In this document: positions 1 to 7,619 of the stretch, piece after piece
Layout of the letters: every line of letters begins with the position of its first letter
Numbering within the stretch: the first letter of the stretch is position 1
Source: Verrucomicrobiales bacterium
GTDB lineage: Bacteria > Verrucomicrobiota > Verrucomicrobiia > Limisphaerales > Palsa-1400
Length of the DNA stretch: 9,033 bases
Direction: 5' to 3'
NCBI GenBank assembly: GCA_028293405.1
Contig: JAQGOW010000231.1
Span: 1 to 9,033 of the forward strand
Made by a program: the position numbers and the translations under genes
Notes under the pieces: generated by a model
Database searches by the model: none
What the model was told of the DNA's origin: nothing
What the model saw: only the letters and a program-made list of their open reading frames with translations

Positions 1-9
1 GGCACTCCA

Positions 10-978
10 ATGCATACATCTGATCAGAACATGCGTGCCGCTGTGTTGTGTGCGCCGGAAAAGTTCGAGGTGAAAACAATTCCGTTGCCCGAACCCGGTG
101 CGAAACAAGTGCGCGTGCGAATGGAAGGATGCGGCGTGTGCGGCTCGAATTTAGCGCCATGGGAAGGGCGGCCGTGGTTCAATTATCCATTCGAACCGGG
201 TGCTCCGGGTCACGAAGGTTGGGGCGAAGTTGCTGCTGTAGGCGGCGAAGTCTCCTCGGTAAAGGTGGGCGATCGTGTGGCTGTCCTTTCCTATCACGCC
301 TTTGCGGAATACGACATCGCCGACGAAGGGAACGTTGTTCACCTGCCGCACAGCTTGAAGAAAAAACCGTTTCCCGGTGAAGCACTCGGTTGTGCCTTCA
401 ACGTTTTTCGCCGCGCGCAAAGCAGCGCAGGCCAAACAGTCGCTGTCATCGGTGTTGGCTTTCTCGGAGCGCTATTGACAGCGTTGAGCAGCCAAGCCGG
501 CGCACGCGTCATTGCGATTTCGCGTCGGCCGTTCGCGCTGGAAATCGCCAAACAAATGGGAGCGCACGAAACGATTGCATTGGACACGAATGCAGCCGTT
601 CGCGCAAAGGAACTGACGTCTGAAACCATGTGCGACTGCGTTATCGAAGCTGCCGGCACGCAGGAAACGCTGGACCTCGCTACCAATCTCACACGTGAAC
701 GCGGACGGTTGGTCATCGCCGGTTATCACCAGAACGGTTCGCGCATGGTGAACATGCAGCTTTGGAATTGGCGCGGTATTGATGTCATCAACGCACACGA
801 GCGCGATTCTAAAGTTTACATCCAAGGCATGCGCGAAGCCGTTGCGGCGGTCGCATCCGGTCGCCTCGACCCCTCGCCACTATATACACACGCGTTCGCC
901 TTCAACGAAATCGGTAAGGCTTTTTCCTCCATGCAACAACGACCGAACAACTTTTTGAAAGCGTTGGTGAAAATATGA
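10..978 (+). CDS. Zinc-dependent medium-chain alcohol/polyol dehydrogenase (MDR family)
   Basis: The protein (322 aa from this start) probably oxidises or reduces a hydroxyl of a sugar, cyclitol or similar small molecule with NAD(P). An N-terminal GroES-like domain carries GCGVCGSN (residues 40-47, predicted catalytic-zinc Cys44) and GHEG (67-70, His68 and Glu69). A likely third zinc ligand is Cys128 in GEALGC. The Rossmann domain follows, with GVGFLG (148-153). The residues after its second strand are SRR rather than an acidic residue, which suggests NADP(H); this is inference. The four-cysteine structural-zinc lobe of classical alcohol dehydrogenases is absent, which explains the shorter length compared with about 340-350 aa. 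The start is uncertain. The frame is open to the window edge with no stop before it, and Met8 (position 31, MRAAVL) looks like the usual family N-terminus. The stop overlaps the next start as ATGA. The substrate is not identifiable. Confidence 0.88.
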   Translation: MHTSDQNMRAAVLCAPEKFEVKTIPLPEPGAKQVRVRMEGCGVCGSNLAPWEGRPWFNYPFEPGAPGHEGWGEVAAVGGEVSSVKVGDRVAVLSYHAFAEYDIADEGNVVHLPHSLKKKPFPGEALGCAFNVFRRAQSSAGQTVAVIGVGFLGALLTALSSQAGARVIAISRRPFALEIAKQMGAHETIALDTNAAVRAKELTSETMCDCVIEAAGTQETLDLATNLTRERGRLVIAGYHQNGSRMVNMQLWNWRGIDVINAHERDSKVYIQGMREAVAAVASGRLDPSPLYTHAFAFNEIGKAFSSMQQRPNNFLKALVKI

Positions 979-2036
979 TTGCCGTTGCCGAAGCGAAACC
1001 AAGTTACCTCGATCGAACCACTGCCGTGCGCACACCGCGCCTCGGGTTTCTCGGTGTTGGCTGGATTGGGCGCAGTCGCATGGAGGCGATTGCGCGCAGC
1101 GGTTGCGCGGAAATCGCCGCCATCGCCGATCCCGCCAAGGAACTTGTTCAACAAGCCATTGAGACCTGTGGCCAGTGCGAGTTAGCGGAGCCGCAAATTG
1201 CTTCGTCGTTGGACGAATTGCTCGAAACGGATTTGGATGGCGTTGTCATTGCGACACCGAGTGCGCTTCATGCTGAACAATCCATCGCCTGTCTTGAACG
1301 TGGGCTTGCTGTGTTTTGCCAAAAACCGCTCGCTCGTAATGGGAACGAAACGCGTCGCGTCGTGGAATCGGCGCGAGCAAACGATTGTCTGCTCAGCGTC
1401 GATTTGTCGTATCGTCACCTCACCGGTGTAAAACGCATCCGCGATTTGCTGCGACAGGGGACGTTGGGACAGGTGTATGCGGTTGAACTCGCATTCCACA
1501 ATGCTTACGGACCGGACAAGGCTTGGTTTTACGATCGCAAACTTTCAGGCGGCGGTTGCGTGATTGACTTAGGCATTCACCTGGTTGATCTCGCGCTGTG
1601 GGCGTTGGACTTCCCTGAAGTAGGGCGCGTCACCAGTCGTTTGTTTCAAAACGGCAAACCATTGAAGGGTGGCATCGAGGATTACGCCAGCGCGCGACTG
1701 GATCTGAATACTGGAACAACCGTGCAAATGGCGTGTTCCTGGAAACTGCCGGCTGGTTGTGACGCAATTATTTCTGCTGCGTTTTATGGGTCCAAAGGCG
1801 GCGCGGTTTTGCGGAACGTTACCGGGTCGTTTTTCGATTTCACTGCAGATCATTGTGTCGGCACACAGCGCCGATCACTCGCCTCGCCGCCGGATGAATG
1901 GCAGGGCCGCGCTGCCGTTGATTGGGCTCGGCGATTGGCGTGCGGGATGAATTTCGATTGCGAAGTTGAACACCTCGTCGAAGTGGCACGCACGCTCGAC
2001 CACATTTACGCATGCGACGGAGGGTCCGCAGCATGA
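975..2036 (+). CDS. Gfo/Idh/MocA-family NAD(P)-dependent oxidoreductase
   Basis: A cytoplasmic sugar/cyclitol dehydrogenase-type enzyme of 353 aa, a normal family length. The N-terminal Rossmann fold begins after a short extension, with GVGWIG (27-32) as the dinucleotide loop. Asp52 at the end of the second strand favours NAD(H). The catalytic lysine sits in QKP (116-118), where most relatives have EKP. The C-terminal domain carries the family signature GGGxxxDxGxHxxD at 192-205, with Asp198, His202 and Asp205 as the likely active-site residues. Known members include inositol 2-dehydrogenases, glucose-fructose oxidoreductase and UDP-sugar 3-oxidases, so the reaction is probably oxidation or reduction of a ring hydroxyl. 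The substrate is not predictable from sequence. The ATG at 975 overlaps the previous stop (ATGA). A second Met at residue 36 is too far inside the fold to be the start. Pairing with an MDR dehydrogenase suggests consecutive redox steps (inference). Confidence 0.92.
   Translation: MIAVAEAKPSYLDRTTAVRTPRLGFLGVGWIGRSRMEAIARSGCAEIAAIADPAKELVQQAIETCGQCELAEPQIASSLDELLETDLDGVVIATPSALHAEQSIACLERGLAVFCQKPLARNGNETRRVVESARANDCLLSVDLSYRHLTGVKRIRDLLRQGTLGQVYAVELAFHNAYGPDKAWFYDRKLSGGGCVIDLGIHLVDLALWALDFPEVGRVTSRLFQNGKPLKGGIEDYASARLDLNTGTTVQMACSWKLPAGCDAIISAAFYGSKGGAVLRNVTGSFFDFTADHCVGTQRRSLASPPDEWQGRAAVDWARRLACGMNFDCEVEHLVEVARTLDHIYACDGGSAA
2019..2024 (+). promoter_or_regulatory. Shine-Dalgarno sequence for the GT4 gene
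   Basis: GGAGGG lies 8 bases before the ATG at 2033. It supports 2033 over the in-frame upstream ATG at 2012, because 2012 lies upstream of this site. It sits inside the 3' end of the preceding oxidoreductase gene. Confidence 0.7.
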
Positions 2037-3193
2037 ACGGTGCGCCTCGACGCATTCTAATGACCGCTGACACGGTGGGCGGTGTGTGGACGTATGCGCT
2101 GGAACTCGCAAGTGCTTTGGACAATTACGATGTTCAAGTGGCACTCGCGACGATGGGCGGTCTTTTAAATCGCGACCAGCGGAGACAGCTGCGCGACTTG
2201 CGAAACGTTCAAGTCATCGAAAGCGAGTTCAAGCTCGAGTGGATGCAGGACCCGTGGGCTGATGTCGAAAAAGCAGGGGAATGGTTGCTTGGCTTGGATG
2301 ATGACGTGCGGCCTGATTTGATTCACCTCAACAACTATGCGCACGGTGCTTTGCCGTGGAGCGCTCCCACGGTGATGGTTGGCCATTCCTGTGTGTTGTC
2401 GTGGTGGCAAACGGTGAGGCGCAGTCCAATTTCACCGGAGTGGAAGCGTTACGGCGTCGAAGTGGCTAAAGGTTTGCAAAGCGCTGACGTGGTGATCGCG
2501 CCCAGTCGCGACATGCTCGACCGACTCAAATCGTTTTACGGGCCGCTTCGACGCAGTCGCGTTATCTACAACGCGCGTCATCCAGGACTGTTTGCGCCGC
2601 AAGAAAAGGAACAAATCATACTCACAGCGGGTCGTGTTTGGGATGAGGCGAAGAATGTTTCAACGTTGCTGGAAGTTGCGCCCGATTTACCGTGGCCGGT
2701 TTGCATTGCCGGCGAGGACAAACATCCGGACAAAGAGCTTACCAATAGACCTCGTGACAAAACCAAGAACGTGAAACTGCTTGGCAGGCTTGGTCAGGAT
2801 AAGATGGCGTATTGGCTCGGCCGCGCGTCGATTTACGCTGCGCCAGCTGTTTACGAACCTTTTGGTCTATCGATCCTCGAAGCGGCGTTGTCCGGTTGCG
2901 CATTGGTTTTAAGCGACATTCCAACCCTGCGCGAAATCTGGGGCCAGGTGGCAACGTTCGTTCCCCCCAATGACACCGCCGCATGGAAATCGGCCCTGAA
3001 GCAATTGATCGACAACCCCGCAAAGCACAAAGAAAACGCGGCGCACGCTCAGTGCCGTGCCATTCAATTCAACCCGCATCAATTCGGTGCGGAATACATG
3101 AGCGTGTATCGGGAAGTTTTAGCTGTGAAGCGCGAGGAGCAATCAAGGAGGAATTGTGCGGATCAGAATGTTTTATCACACGCTGTTGTCTGA
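2033..3193 (+). CDS. GT4-type glycosyltransferase (GT-B fold, retaining)
   Basis: A 386-aa nucleotide-sugar-dependent glycosyltransferase, probably cytoplasmic or peripheral at the membrane; no signal peptide or transmembrane segment is visible. The acceptor domain starts with ILMTADTVGGVWTYALELA (8-26), including the Gly-rich loop typical of GT4 N-termini. The donor domain starts near residue 195 (ILTAGRVWDEAKN), with Arg201 and Lys207 at the positions that normally contact the donor phosphates. The EX7E motif is EPFGLSILE (Glu275 and Glu283), followed by SGCALVLSDIPTLREIW. Start 2033 is chosen because it forms an ATGA overlap with the previous stop and is preceded by GGAGGG; the longer alternative (2012) adds only seven residues. 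The last 25 or so residues look non-conserved, and their DNA overlaps the next gene by 38 bases. MshA, which glycosylates inositol 3-phosphate, is also GT4, which makes an inositol acceptor conceivable given ino1 downstream. That is inference only. Confidence 0.93.
   Translation: MNGAPRRILMTADTVGGVWTYALELASALDNYDVQVALATMGGLLNRDQRRQLRDLRNVQVIESEFKLEWMQDPWADVEKAGEWLLGLDDDVRPDLIHLNNYAHGALPWSAPTVMVGHSCVLSWWQTVRRSPISPEWKRYGVEVAKGLQSADVVIAPSRDMLDRLKSFYGPLRRSRVIYNARHPGLFAPQEKEQIILTAGRVWDEAKNVSTLLEVAPDLPWPVCIAGEDKHPDKELTNRPRDKTKNVKLLGRLGQDKMAYWLGRASIYAAPAVYEPFGLSILEAALSGCALVLSDIPTLREIWGQVATFVPPNDTAAWKSALKQLIDNPAKHKENAAHAQCRAIQFNPHQFGAEYMSVYREVLAVKREEQSRRNCADQNVLSHAVV
3145..3151 (+). promoter_or_regulatory. 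Strong Shine-Dalgarno sequence for the first CgeB-like gene
   Basis: AAGGAGG ends 4 bases before the GTG at 3156 and 16 bases before the next in-frame ATG at 3168. It favours GTG as the start although the spacing is slightly short. It is the best ribosome-binding site in the window. It serves the only overlapping junction that lacks an ATGA overlap. Confidence 0.75.
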
Positions 3194-4271
3194 TTGGAAT
3201 CACGGCAACGCTCATTTTTTGCGGGGTATCGCCACCGAACTGATCTCGCGCGGCCACGAAGTGCGCGTCTACGAACCTGAAGATTCCTGGAGCCGCCGGA
3301 GCCTTCTGGCCGAACATGGCGACCAGCCGATCAAAAACTTTTATCGGGCCTATCCGCACCTCGACAGCGTTTGCTACCGACCCGGCGATGATCTCGAGGC
3401 CGAGTTGCACGATGCCGATGTGGTGATTGTGCATGAGTGGAACGACGCCGACCTGGTCGCGCAAATCGGCTACTACCGAAAATCGATTGGAACGTTCAAT
3501 TTGTTTTTCCACGACACGCATCATCGGATGGTCACGGCGCCCGATGACATGCGCCGCTATGACTTGAGTCGCTATGACGGCGTGTTGGCCTACGGAAATG
3601 TTTTGCGGGATTTGTATTTAGATCGCGAACTCGTGCAACGTGCCTGGACCTGGCACGAAGCCGCTGACACTCGCGTTTTTCATCCACGCGCACAGGACGA
3701 ATTCGAAGGCGATCTCGTGTGGATTGGTAACTGGGGTGATGACGAGCGCACGGCGGAGTTGCACGAGTTCCTCATCGAACCCGTGAAAACTCTCGGTTTG
3801 AAAGCGCGCGTCTACGGGGTGCGCTATCCTGAAGCAGCCATGCGCGCTCTGGCCGAAGCCGGTATTGAATACGGCGGTTGGCTCCCGAATTTCGAAGCGC
3901 CCAACGTCTTCTCAAAATTCAAAGTCACGGTTCACGTGCCGCGCCGTCCGTATGTCAAAGCGCTGCCCGGTATACCAACCATTCGCCCCTTCGAAGCCAT
4001 GGCCTGTGGCATCCCGCTGATTTCATCGCCGTGGAACGATTGCGAACACCTCTTCACTCCGGGAAAAGATTTCCTCGTTGCTCAAACGGGCCAACAAATG
4101 ACGCGCCAAATCAAAAACCTGCTGTCGAACGAAGATCTCGCGCAGAACCTCGCAGATCACGCGTTCAAAACGATTTGCTCACGACACACCTGCGCCCATC
4201 GCGTCGATCAACTGCTCAACATCTGCGACGAAGTGCGCGCGCAAAATCCGGAAGGGAAAATTTCGCCATGA
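3156..4271 (+). CDS. CgeB-like glycosyltransferase (GT-B), copy 1, divergent
   Basis: A 371-aa protein with the layout of the CgeB/glycosyltransferase-1-like family, named after the B. subtilis spore-maturation protein CgeB. The N-terminus is MRIRMFYHTLLSDWNHG, then GNAHFLRG, a Rossmann-type first strand and loop. The C-terminal donor domain has RPFEAMACGIPLISSPW (277-293), LFTPGKDFLVA (299-309) and the family tail HTCAHR (344-349). These segments line up with the three CgeB-like proteins downstream, so the family call is good while donor and acceptor are unknown. Where the others have a D-x-D-[TA]-P segment, this one has FFHDTHHRM (117-125), suggesting a different substrate or mechanism detail. 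GTG at 3156 is preferred for its Shine-Dalgarno sequence; ATG 3168 is the alternative. The gene overlaps the upstream GT4 gene by 38 bases in another frame and the downstream gene by ATGA. Confidence 0.85.
   Translation: MRIRMFYHTLLSDWNHGNAHFLRGIATELISRGHEVRVYEPEDSWSRRSLLAEHGDQPIKNFYRAYPHLDSVCYRPGDDLEAELHDADVVIVHEWNDADLVAQIGYYRKSIGTFNLFFHDTHHRMVTAPDDMRRYDLSRYDGVLAYGNVLRDLYLDRELVQRAWTWHEAADTRVFHPRAQDEFEGDLVWIGNWGDDERTAELHEFLIEPVKTLGLKARVYGVRYPEAAMRALAEAGIEYGGWLPNFEAPNVFSKFKVTVHVPRRPYVKALPGIPTIRPFEAMACGIPLISSPWNDCEHLFTPGKDFLVAQTGQQMTRQIKNLLSNEDLAQNLADHAFKTICSRHTCAHRVDQLLNICDEVRAQNPEGKISP
4250..4256 (+). promoter_or_regulatory. Possible weak Shine-Dalgarno sequence for CgeB-like copy 2
   Basis: GGAAGGG lies 11 bases before the ATG at 4268, which is longer than ideal. 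It is purine-rich and may assist initiation, but the ATGA overlap with the previous gene may make re-initiation the main route. Confidence 0.35.
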
Positions 4272-5362
4272 ATCAAAGCCTAAAAATTGCATTTTTCGGC
4301 TCGAGCCTCGTTTCAGCCTATTGGAACGGAGCCGCCACTTATTACCGCGGCATCATTCGTGCGCTGCACGAGCGCGGCCATAGCATCACGTTTTACGAAC
4401 CCGACGCATTCGAACGTCAGCAACATCGCGACATTCCCGATCCAACATGGGCAAAGTCCGTAGTTTATCCCGCAACCGAAGACGCGGTCGCGTGCGCCTT
4501 GGAGCAGGCGAGGGGAAGTGATCTTGTCGTGAAGGCCAGCGGCGTTGGCGTTTTCGATGAATTGCTTGAACGCTCTGTTCTCGACCTGCAATCACCAGAA
4601 ACTCTCGTTGCGTTCTGGGACGTTGACGCGCCGGCCACGTTGGAACGCGTCGAAAAAAATCCGCAAGATCAGTTCCTCGAACTGGTTCCGAAATACGATC
4701 TGATTCTCACCTATGGCGGTGGCAAACCTGTGTGCGACGCCTACACCGCGATCGGCGCGCGCGAGTGTGTTCCAATCTACAACGCACTGGACCCGAGCAC
4801 GCATCATCCAGTCGCAGCCGAGAAGCGGTTTGAAGGCGACCTTGGATTTCTCGGCAATCGTTTGCCCGATCGCGAAAAGCGTGTTGAAGAATTTTTCCTG
4901 AAAGTCGCCGCGATGCAGCCGGATAAAAGATTCCTGCTCGGCGGCAGCGGTTGGCAAGACAAACCCATGCCAGCAAACGTGAATTATCTCGGCCACGTTT
5001 ACACGAAGGAGCACAACACCTTCAACTGCACCCCAAAAGCAGTGCTCAATATCAATCGTGATAGCATGGCGCGTTTTGGTTTTTCACCGCCAACTCGGGT
5101 CTTCGAAGCTGCCGGCGCAGGAGCGTGTTTACTGACGGACGCCTGGATTGGCATTGAAAGTTTTCTCGAACCCGGCAGCGAAGTTCTAGTCGCGGAAAGC
5201 GGTGAGGAGGTTTCGGAGATTCTCAATGCACTCACGCCGCAGCGCGCACGCGGTATTGGTCGCAACGCGCTCAAGCGTGTTCTCGCCGAGCACACGTATG
5301 CGCACCGCGCCGAAGAAGTGGAGCGAGTGCTCGCAGGTAAATTCAGTACTGCCGTAGCATGA
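4268..5362 (+). CDS. CgeB-like glycosyltransferase (GT-B), copy 2
   Basis: A 364-aa predicted glycosyltransferase. The N-terminal motif YWNGAATYYRGIIRALHERG (18-37) matches the [14 protein letters not shown] segments of copies 3 and 4. AFWDVDAPATL (115-125) holds the D-x-D-[TA]-P motif shared with those copies. The C-terminal part has LGFLGNRLPDRE (192-203), NINRDSM (261-267), RVFEAAGAGACLLTDAW (277-293), FLEPGSEVLVA (299-309) and AEHTYAHR (340-347). No signal peptide or transmembrane segment is visible. The open frame runs upstream to 3878, but the 130-residue extension is an out-of-frame reading of the preceding gene. The ATG at 4268 forms an ATGA overlap and gives a family-like N-terminus. 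B. subtilis CgeB affects the spore surface; no sporulation genes are visible here, so only the enzyme class carries over. Donor and acceptor cannot be assigned. Confidence 0.88.
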   Translation: MNQSLKIAFFGSSLVSAYWNGAATYYRGIIRALHERGHSITFYEPDAFERQQHRDIPDPTWAKSVVYPATEDAVACALEQARGSDLVVKASGVGVFDELLERSVLDLQSPETLVAFWDVDAPATLERVEKNPQDQFLELVPKYDLILTYGGGKPVCDAYTAIGARECVPIYNALDPSTHHPVAAEKRFEGDLGFLGNRLPDREKRVEEFFLKVAAMQPDKRFLLGGSGWQDKPMPANVNYLGHVYTKEHNTFNCTPKAVLNINRDSMARFGFSPPTRVFEAAGAGACLLTDAWIGIESFLEPGSEVLVAESGEEVSEILNALTPQRARGIGRNALKRVLAEHTYAHRAEEVERVLAGKFSTAVA

Positions 5363-6483
5363 AAATGAAAATCGTCGTTCTCGGCCTTTCGATAACCTCA
5401 TCCTGGGGCAACGGGCACGCGACTACGTATCGCGGTTTGGTGCGTGGATTGGCCCAACGCGGGCACGAAATTATTTTCCTCGAACGCGACGCGACGTGGT
5501 ATGCCGACAATCGCGATTACCCGAAATCCCGCTACTGCTGCATTGGGTTGTACGACGACATCGACCAGCTGCGCGCGGTGTTCGCCGAAGACGTCCGTAA
5601 CGCAGATGTCGTAATCGTTGGGTCGTATGTTCCGGAAGGAATCGCCGTCGGCCAATGGGTCATCGAAACTGCGCGCGGTCTGACCGCCTTTTACGATATC
5701 GACACGCCGGTGACTCTCGCGCGTTTGGAGCGCAACGATTGCGATTATTTGTCCACCGAACTCATCGCGCGTTATCAGCTTTATCTGTCGTTCACTGGAG
5801 GGCCAACTCTTCAACTGATCGAAAATCGTTACCGCTCGCCCATGGCGCGGGCCTTGTATTGCTCAGTCGATCCAAAGCTCTACTTTCCCGAACAACTCGA
5901 AAAAAAGTGGGCTCTCGGTTATCTCGGCACCTACAGCAAAGATCGCCAACCGGGCCTGCGCGAATTGATGCTCGATGCCGCCAAACGGTTGCCAAAAGAA
6001 AGTTTCATTGTCGCCGGACCGCAATATCCGAAAGCAATCCGTTGGCCCAAAAACGTCGAGCGCATCACGCATCTGCCGCCGAATCTTCATCGCGCGTTTT
6101 ACAACGAACAGGATTTCACACTGAACATAACGCGGCATGACATGAAGCAGGCCGGTTACTCGCCTAGCGTCCGCTTATTCGAAGCGGCCGCCTGCGGCAC
6201 GCCTATTATCAGCGACTACTGGCCGGGTCTCGAGACGTTGCTCGAGCCGAACAAAGAAATTCTAATTTCTACCTGCGCGCAGGACACAGTGCGCTATTTA
6301 ACCGAAATCACCCCGCAAACACGCGCGGCTATTGGCGCGCGCGCGAGAGAACGCATTTTAGCCGAGCACACCGCTGACCATCGTGCGGCGGAACTCGAAG
6401 AATACGCAGCGAAACTCCTTGGTAAAATTTCAAAACGACGGGGTGCACCTCGCCTCGGGCCAGCAACAAAAGGGTCATTATGA
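5359..6483 (+). CDS. CgeB-like glycosyltransferase (GT-B), copy 3 (paralog of 7616-8740)
   Basis: A 374-aa predicted glycosyltransferase. Key segments are [14 protein letters not shown] (14-27), [10 protein letters not shown] (35-44), [10 protein letters not shown] (111-120), [12 protein letters not shown] (186-197), AGPQYP (219-224), [10 protein letters not shown] (255-264), [17 protein letters not shown] (272-288) and AEHTADHR (335-342). Most of these recur nearly unchanged in the protein encoded at 7616-8740; by eye the pair is roughly 40-50% identical over its length, so they are recent paralogs compared with copies 1 and 2. The C-terminal tail (about 356-374) is basic and proline/glycine-containing, without recognisable function. 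The start ATG overlaps the previous stop (ATGA) with no convincing Shine-Dalgarno sequence, so translation probably depends on ribosomes finishing the upstream gene. The stop is shared with the start of ino1. Substrate unknown. Confidence 0.89.
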   Translation: MKMKIVVLGLSITSSWGNGHATTYRGLVRGLAQRGHEIIFLERDATWYADNRDYPKSRYCCIGLYDDIDQLRAVFAEDVRNADVVIVGSYVPEGIAVGQWVIETARGLTAFYDIDTPVTLARLERNDCDYLSTELIARYQLYLSFTGGPTLQLIENRYRSPMARALYCSVDPKLYFPEQLEKKWALGYLGTYSKDRQPGLRELMLDAAKRLPKESFIVAGPQYPKAIRWPKNVERITHLPPNLHRAFYNEQDFTLNITRHDMKQAGYSPSVRLFEAAACGTPIISDYWPGLETLLEPNKEILISTCAQDTVRYLTEITPQTRAAIGARARERILAEHTADHRAAELEEYAAKLLGKISKRRGAPRLGPATKGSL

Positions 6484-7619
6484 TGAATGGAAATCACAAA
6501 GTTCGTGTCGCCATCATTGGCGTGGGCAATTGCGCATCGTCGTTGGTGCAGGGTGTCGAATTCTACAAAAACGCCGATCCAACGGCCGACGTGCCCGGCT
6601 TGATGCACGTGAATCTTGGCGGTTATCACATCAGTGACATTGAGTTCACCGCCGCATTCGACATCAACGCGACGAAGGTCGGTCGCGATCTTTCCGAAGC
6701 GATTTTCGCGGAGCCGAACAACACCTACAAATTTTCCGACGTTCCGAACCTCGGCGTGAAAGTCCATCGCGGCATGACACACGATGGCCTTGGCAAATAC
6801 CTAAACGAGGTCATCGAAAAATCCGGCGGCGCAACCGACGACATCATTGGCATCCTGCGCGACACAAAAACCGATGTCGTTGTTTCGTACTTGCCCGTCG
6901 GCTCTGAGATGGCCACGAAATGGTATGTCGAACAAATCCTCGAAGCCGGCTGCGCGTTCGTAAATTGCATTCCCGTGTTCATCGCCTCGCAGCCGTATTG
7001 GCAGAAGCGTTTCGAAGAACGAGGCCTTCCAATAATCGGCGATGACATCAAATCGCAAGTCGGTGCAACCATCACGCACCGCGTTCTTGCTAATCTGTTT
7101 CGCGAACGCGGCGTGCATCTCGATCGCACCTACCAACTGAATTTCGGCGGCAATACCGATTTTCTAAACATGCTCGAACGCGAGCGTCTCGAATCGAAAA
7201 AAATCTCCAAGACGAACGCTGTCACAAGCCAACTAGGCCACGCCATGCCGGCCAACAACGTTCATGTGGGTCCGAGCGATTACGTTCCGTGGCTTGCTGA
7301 TCGCAAGTGGTGTTACATCAAAATGGAAGGCACTACCTTCGGCAACGTTCCGCTTCATTGCGAAGTGAAGTTGGAAGTATGGGACTCGCCAAACAGTGCG
7401 GGTGTCGTCATCGACGCAGTCCGTTGCGCCAAACTCGCGCTCGACCGTGGCATCGGTGGTTCGTTGATGGGGCCGAGCTCATACTTCATGAAGTCGCCGC
7501 CGGTCCAGTTCACCGACAACGAAGCGCGCCAAAAAGTTGAGGAATTCATCGCGGCCGATCAGCCAGCGGAAATTTTGCAGGATACCGCAGTCGCATCCCA
7601 AGCTGTCGCCGGCTTATGA
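6480..7619 (+). CDS. ino1: Inositol-3-phosphate synthase
   Basis: Converts D-glucose 6-phosphate to 1L-myo-inositol 3-phosphate with NAD+ bound and recycled (EC 5.5.1.4), the committed step of inositol synthesis. The 379-aa length fits the compact prokaryotic type rather than the eukaryotic type of about 530 aa. Visible hallmarks are the NAD loop [10 protein letters not shown] (12-21), Asp61 in [17 protein letters not shown] (133-143), the signature [15 protein letters not shown] (187-201), [11 protein letters not shown] (221-231), the lysine-rich catalytic segment ESKKISKT (238-245) and [11 protein letters not shown] (331-341). All expected active-site regions appear intact. ATG 6480 overlaps the previous stop as ATGA; a second ATG follows at once (6483, read as ATGATGA) and could equally be used, changing the protein by one residue. 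AGGG at 6471-6474 is a weak ribosome site. Its place between two paralogous glycosyltransferases suggests inositol phosphate is a precursor or acceptor in this pathway. No inositol monophosphatase is in the window. Confidence 0.97.
   Translation: MMNGNHKVRVAIIGVGNCASSLVQGVEFYKNADPTADVPGLMHVNLGGYHISDIEFTAAFDINATKVGRDLSEAIFAEPNNTYKFSDVPNLGVKVHRGMTHDGLGKYLNEVIEKSGGATDDIIGILRDTKTDVVVSYLPVGSEMATKWYVEQILEAGCAFVNCIPVFIASQPYWQKRFEERGLPIIGDDIKSQVGATITHRVLANLFRERGVHLDRTYQLNFGGNTDFLNMLERERLESKKISKTNAVTSQLGHAMPANNVHVGPSDYVPWLADRKWCYIKMEGTTFGNVPLHCEVKLEVWDSPNSAGVVIDAVRCAKLALDRGIGGSLMGPSSYFMKSPPVQFTDNEARQKVEEFIAADQPAEILQDTAVASQAVAGL

Noticed and set aside
2012..2032. Upstream ATG start for the GT4 gene
   Set aside because: It adds seven Arg-rich residues and precedes the GGAGGG ribosome site, whereas ATG 2033 is well spaced and forms the ATGA overlap seen throughout the operon.
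3069..3524. A 151-codon antisense open frame across the GT4/CgeB junction
   Set aside because: It spans two confident + strand genes, has no recognisable motif, and other antisense frames of similar size occur through the window.
3878..4267. A 130-residue N-terminal extension of the CgeB-like gene at 4268, in an open frame from 3878
   Set aside because: It lies wholly inside the preceding CgeB-like gene in another frame, its composition is Arg/Ser/Pro-rich as in shadow frames, and the ATG at 4268 gives both an ATGA overlap and a family-like N-terminus.
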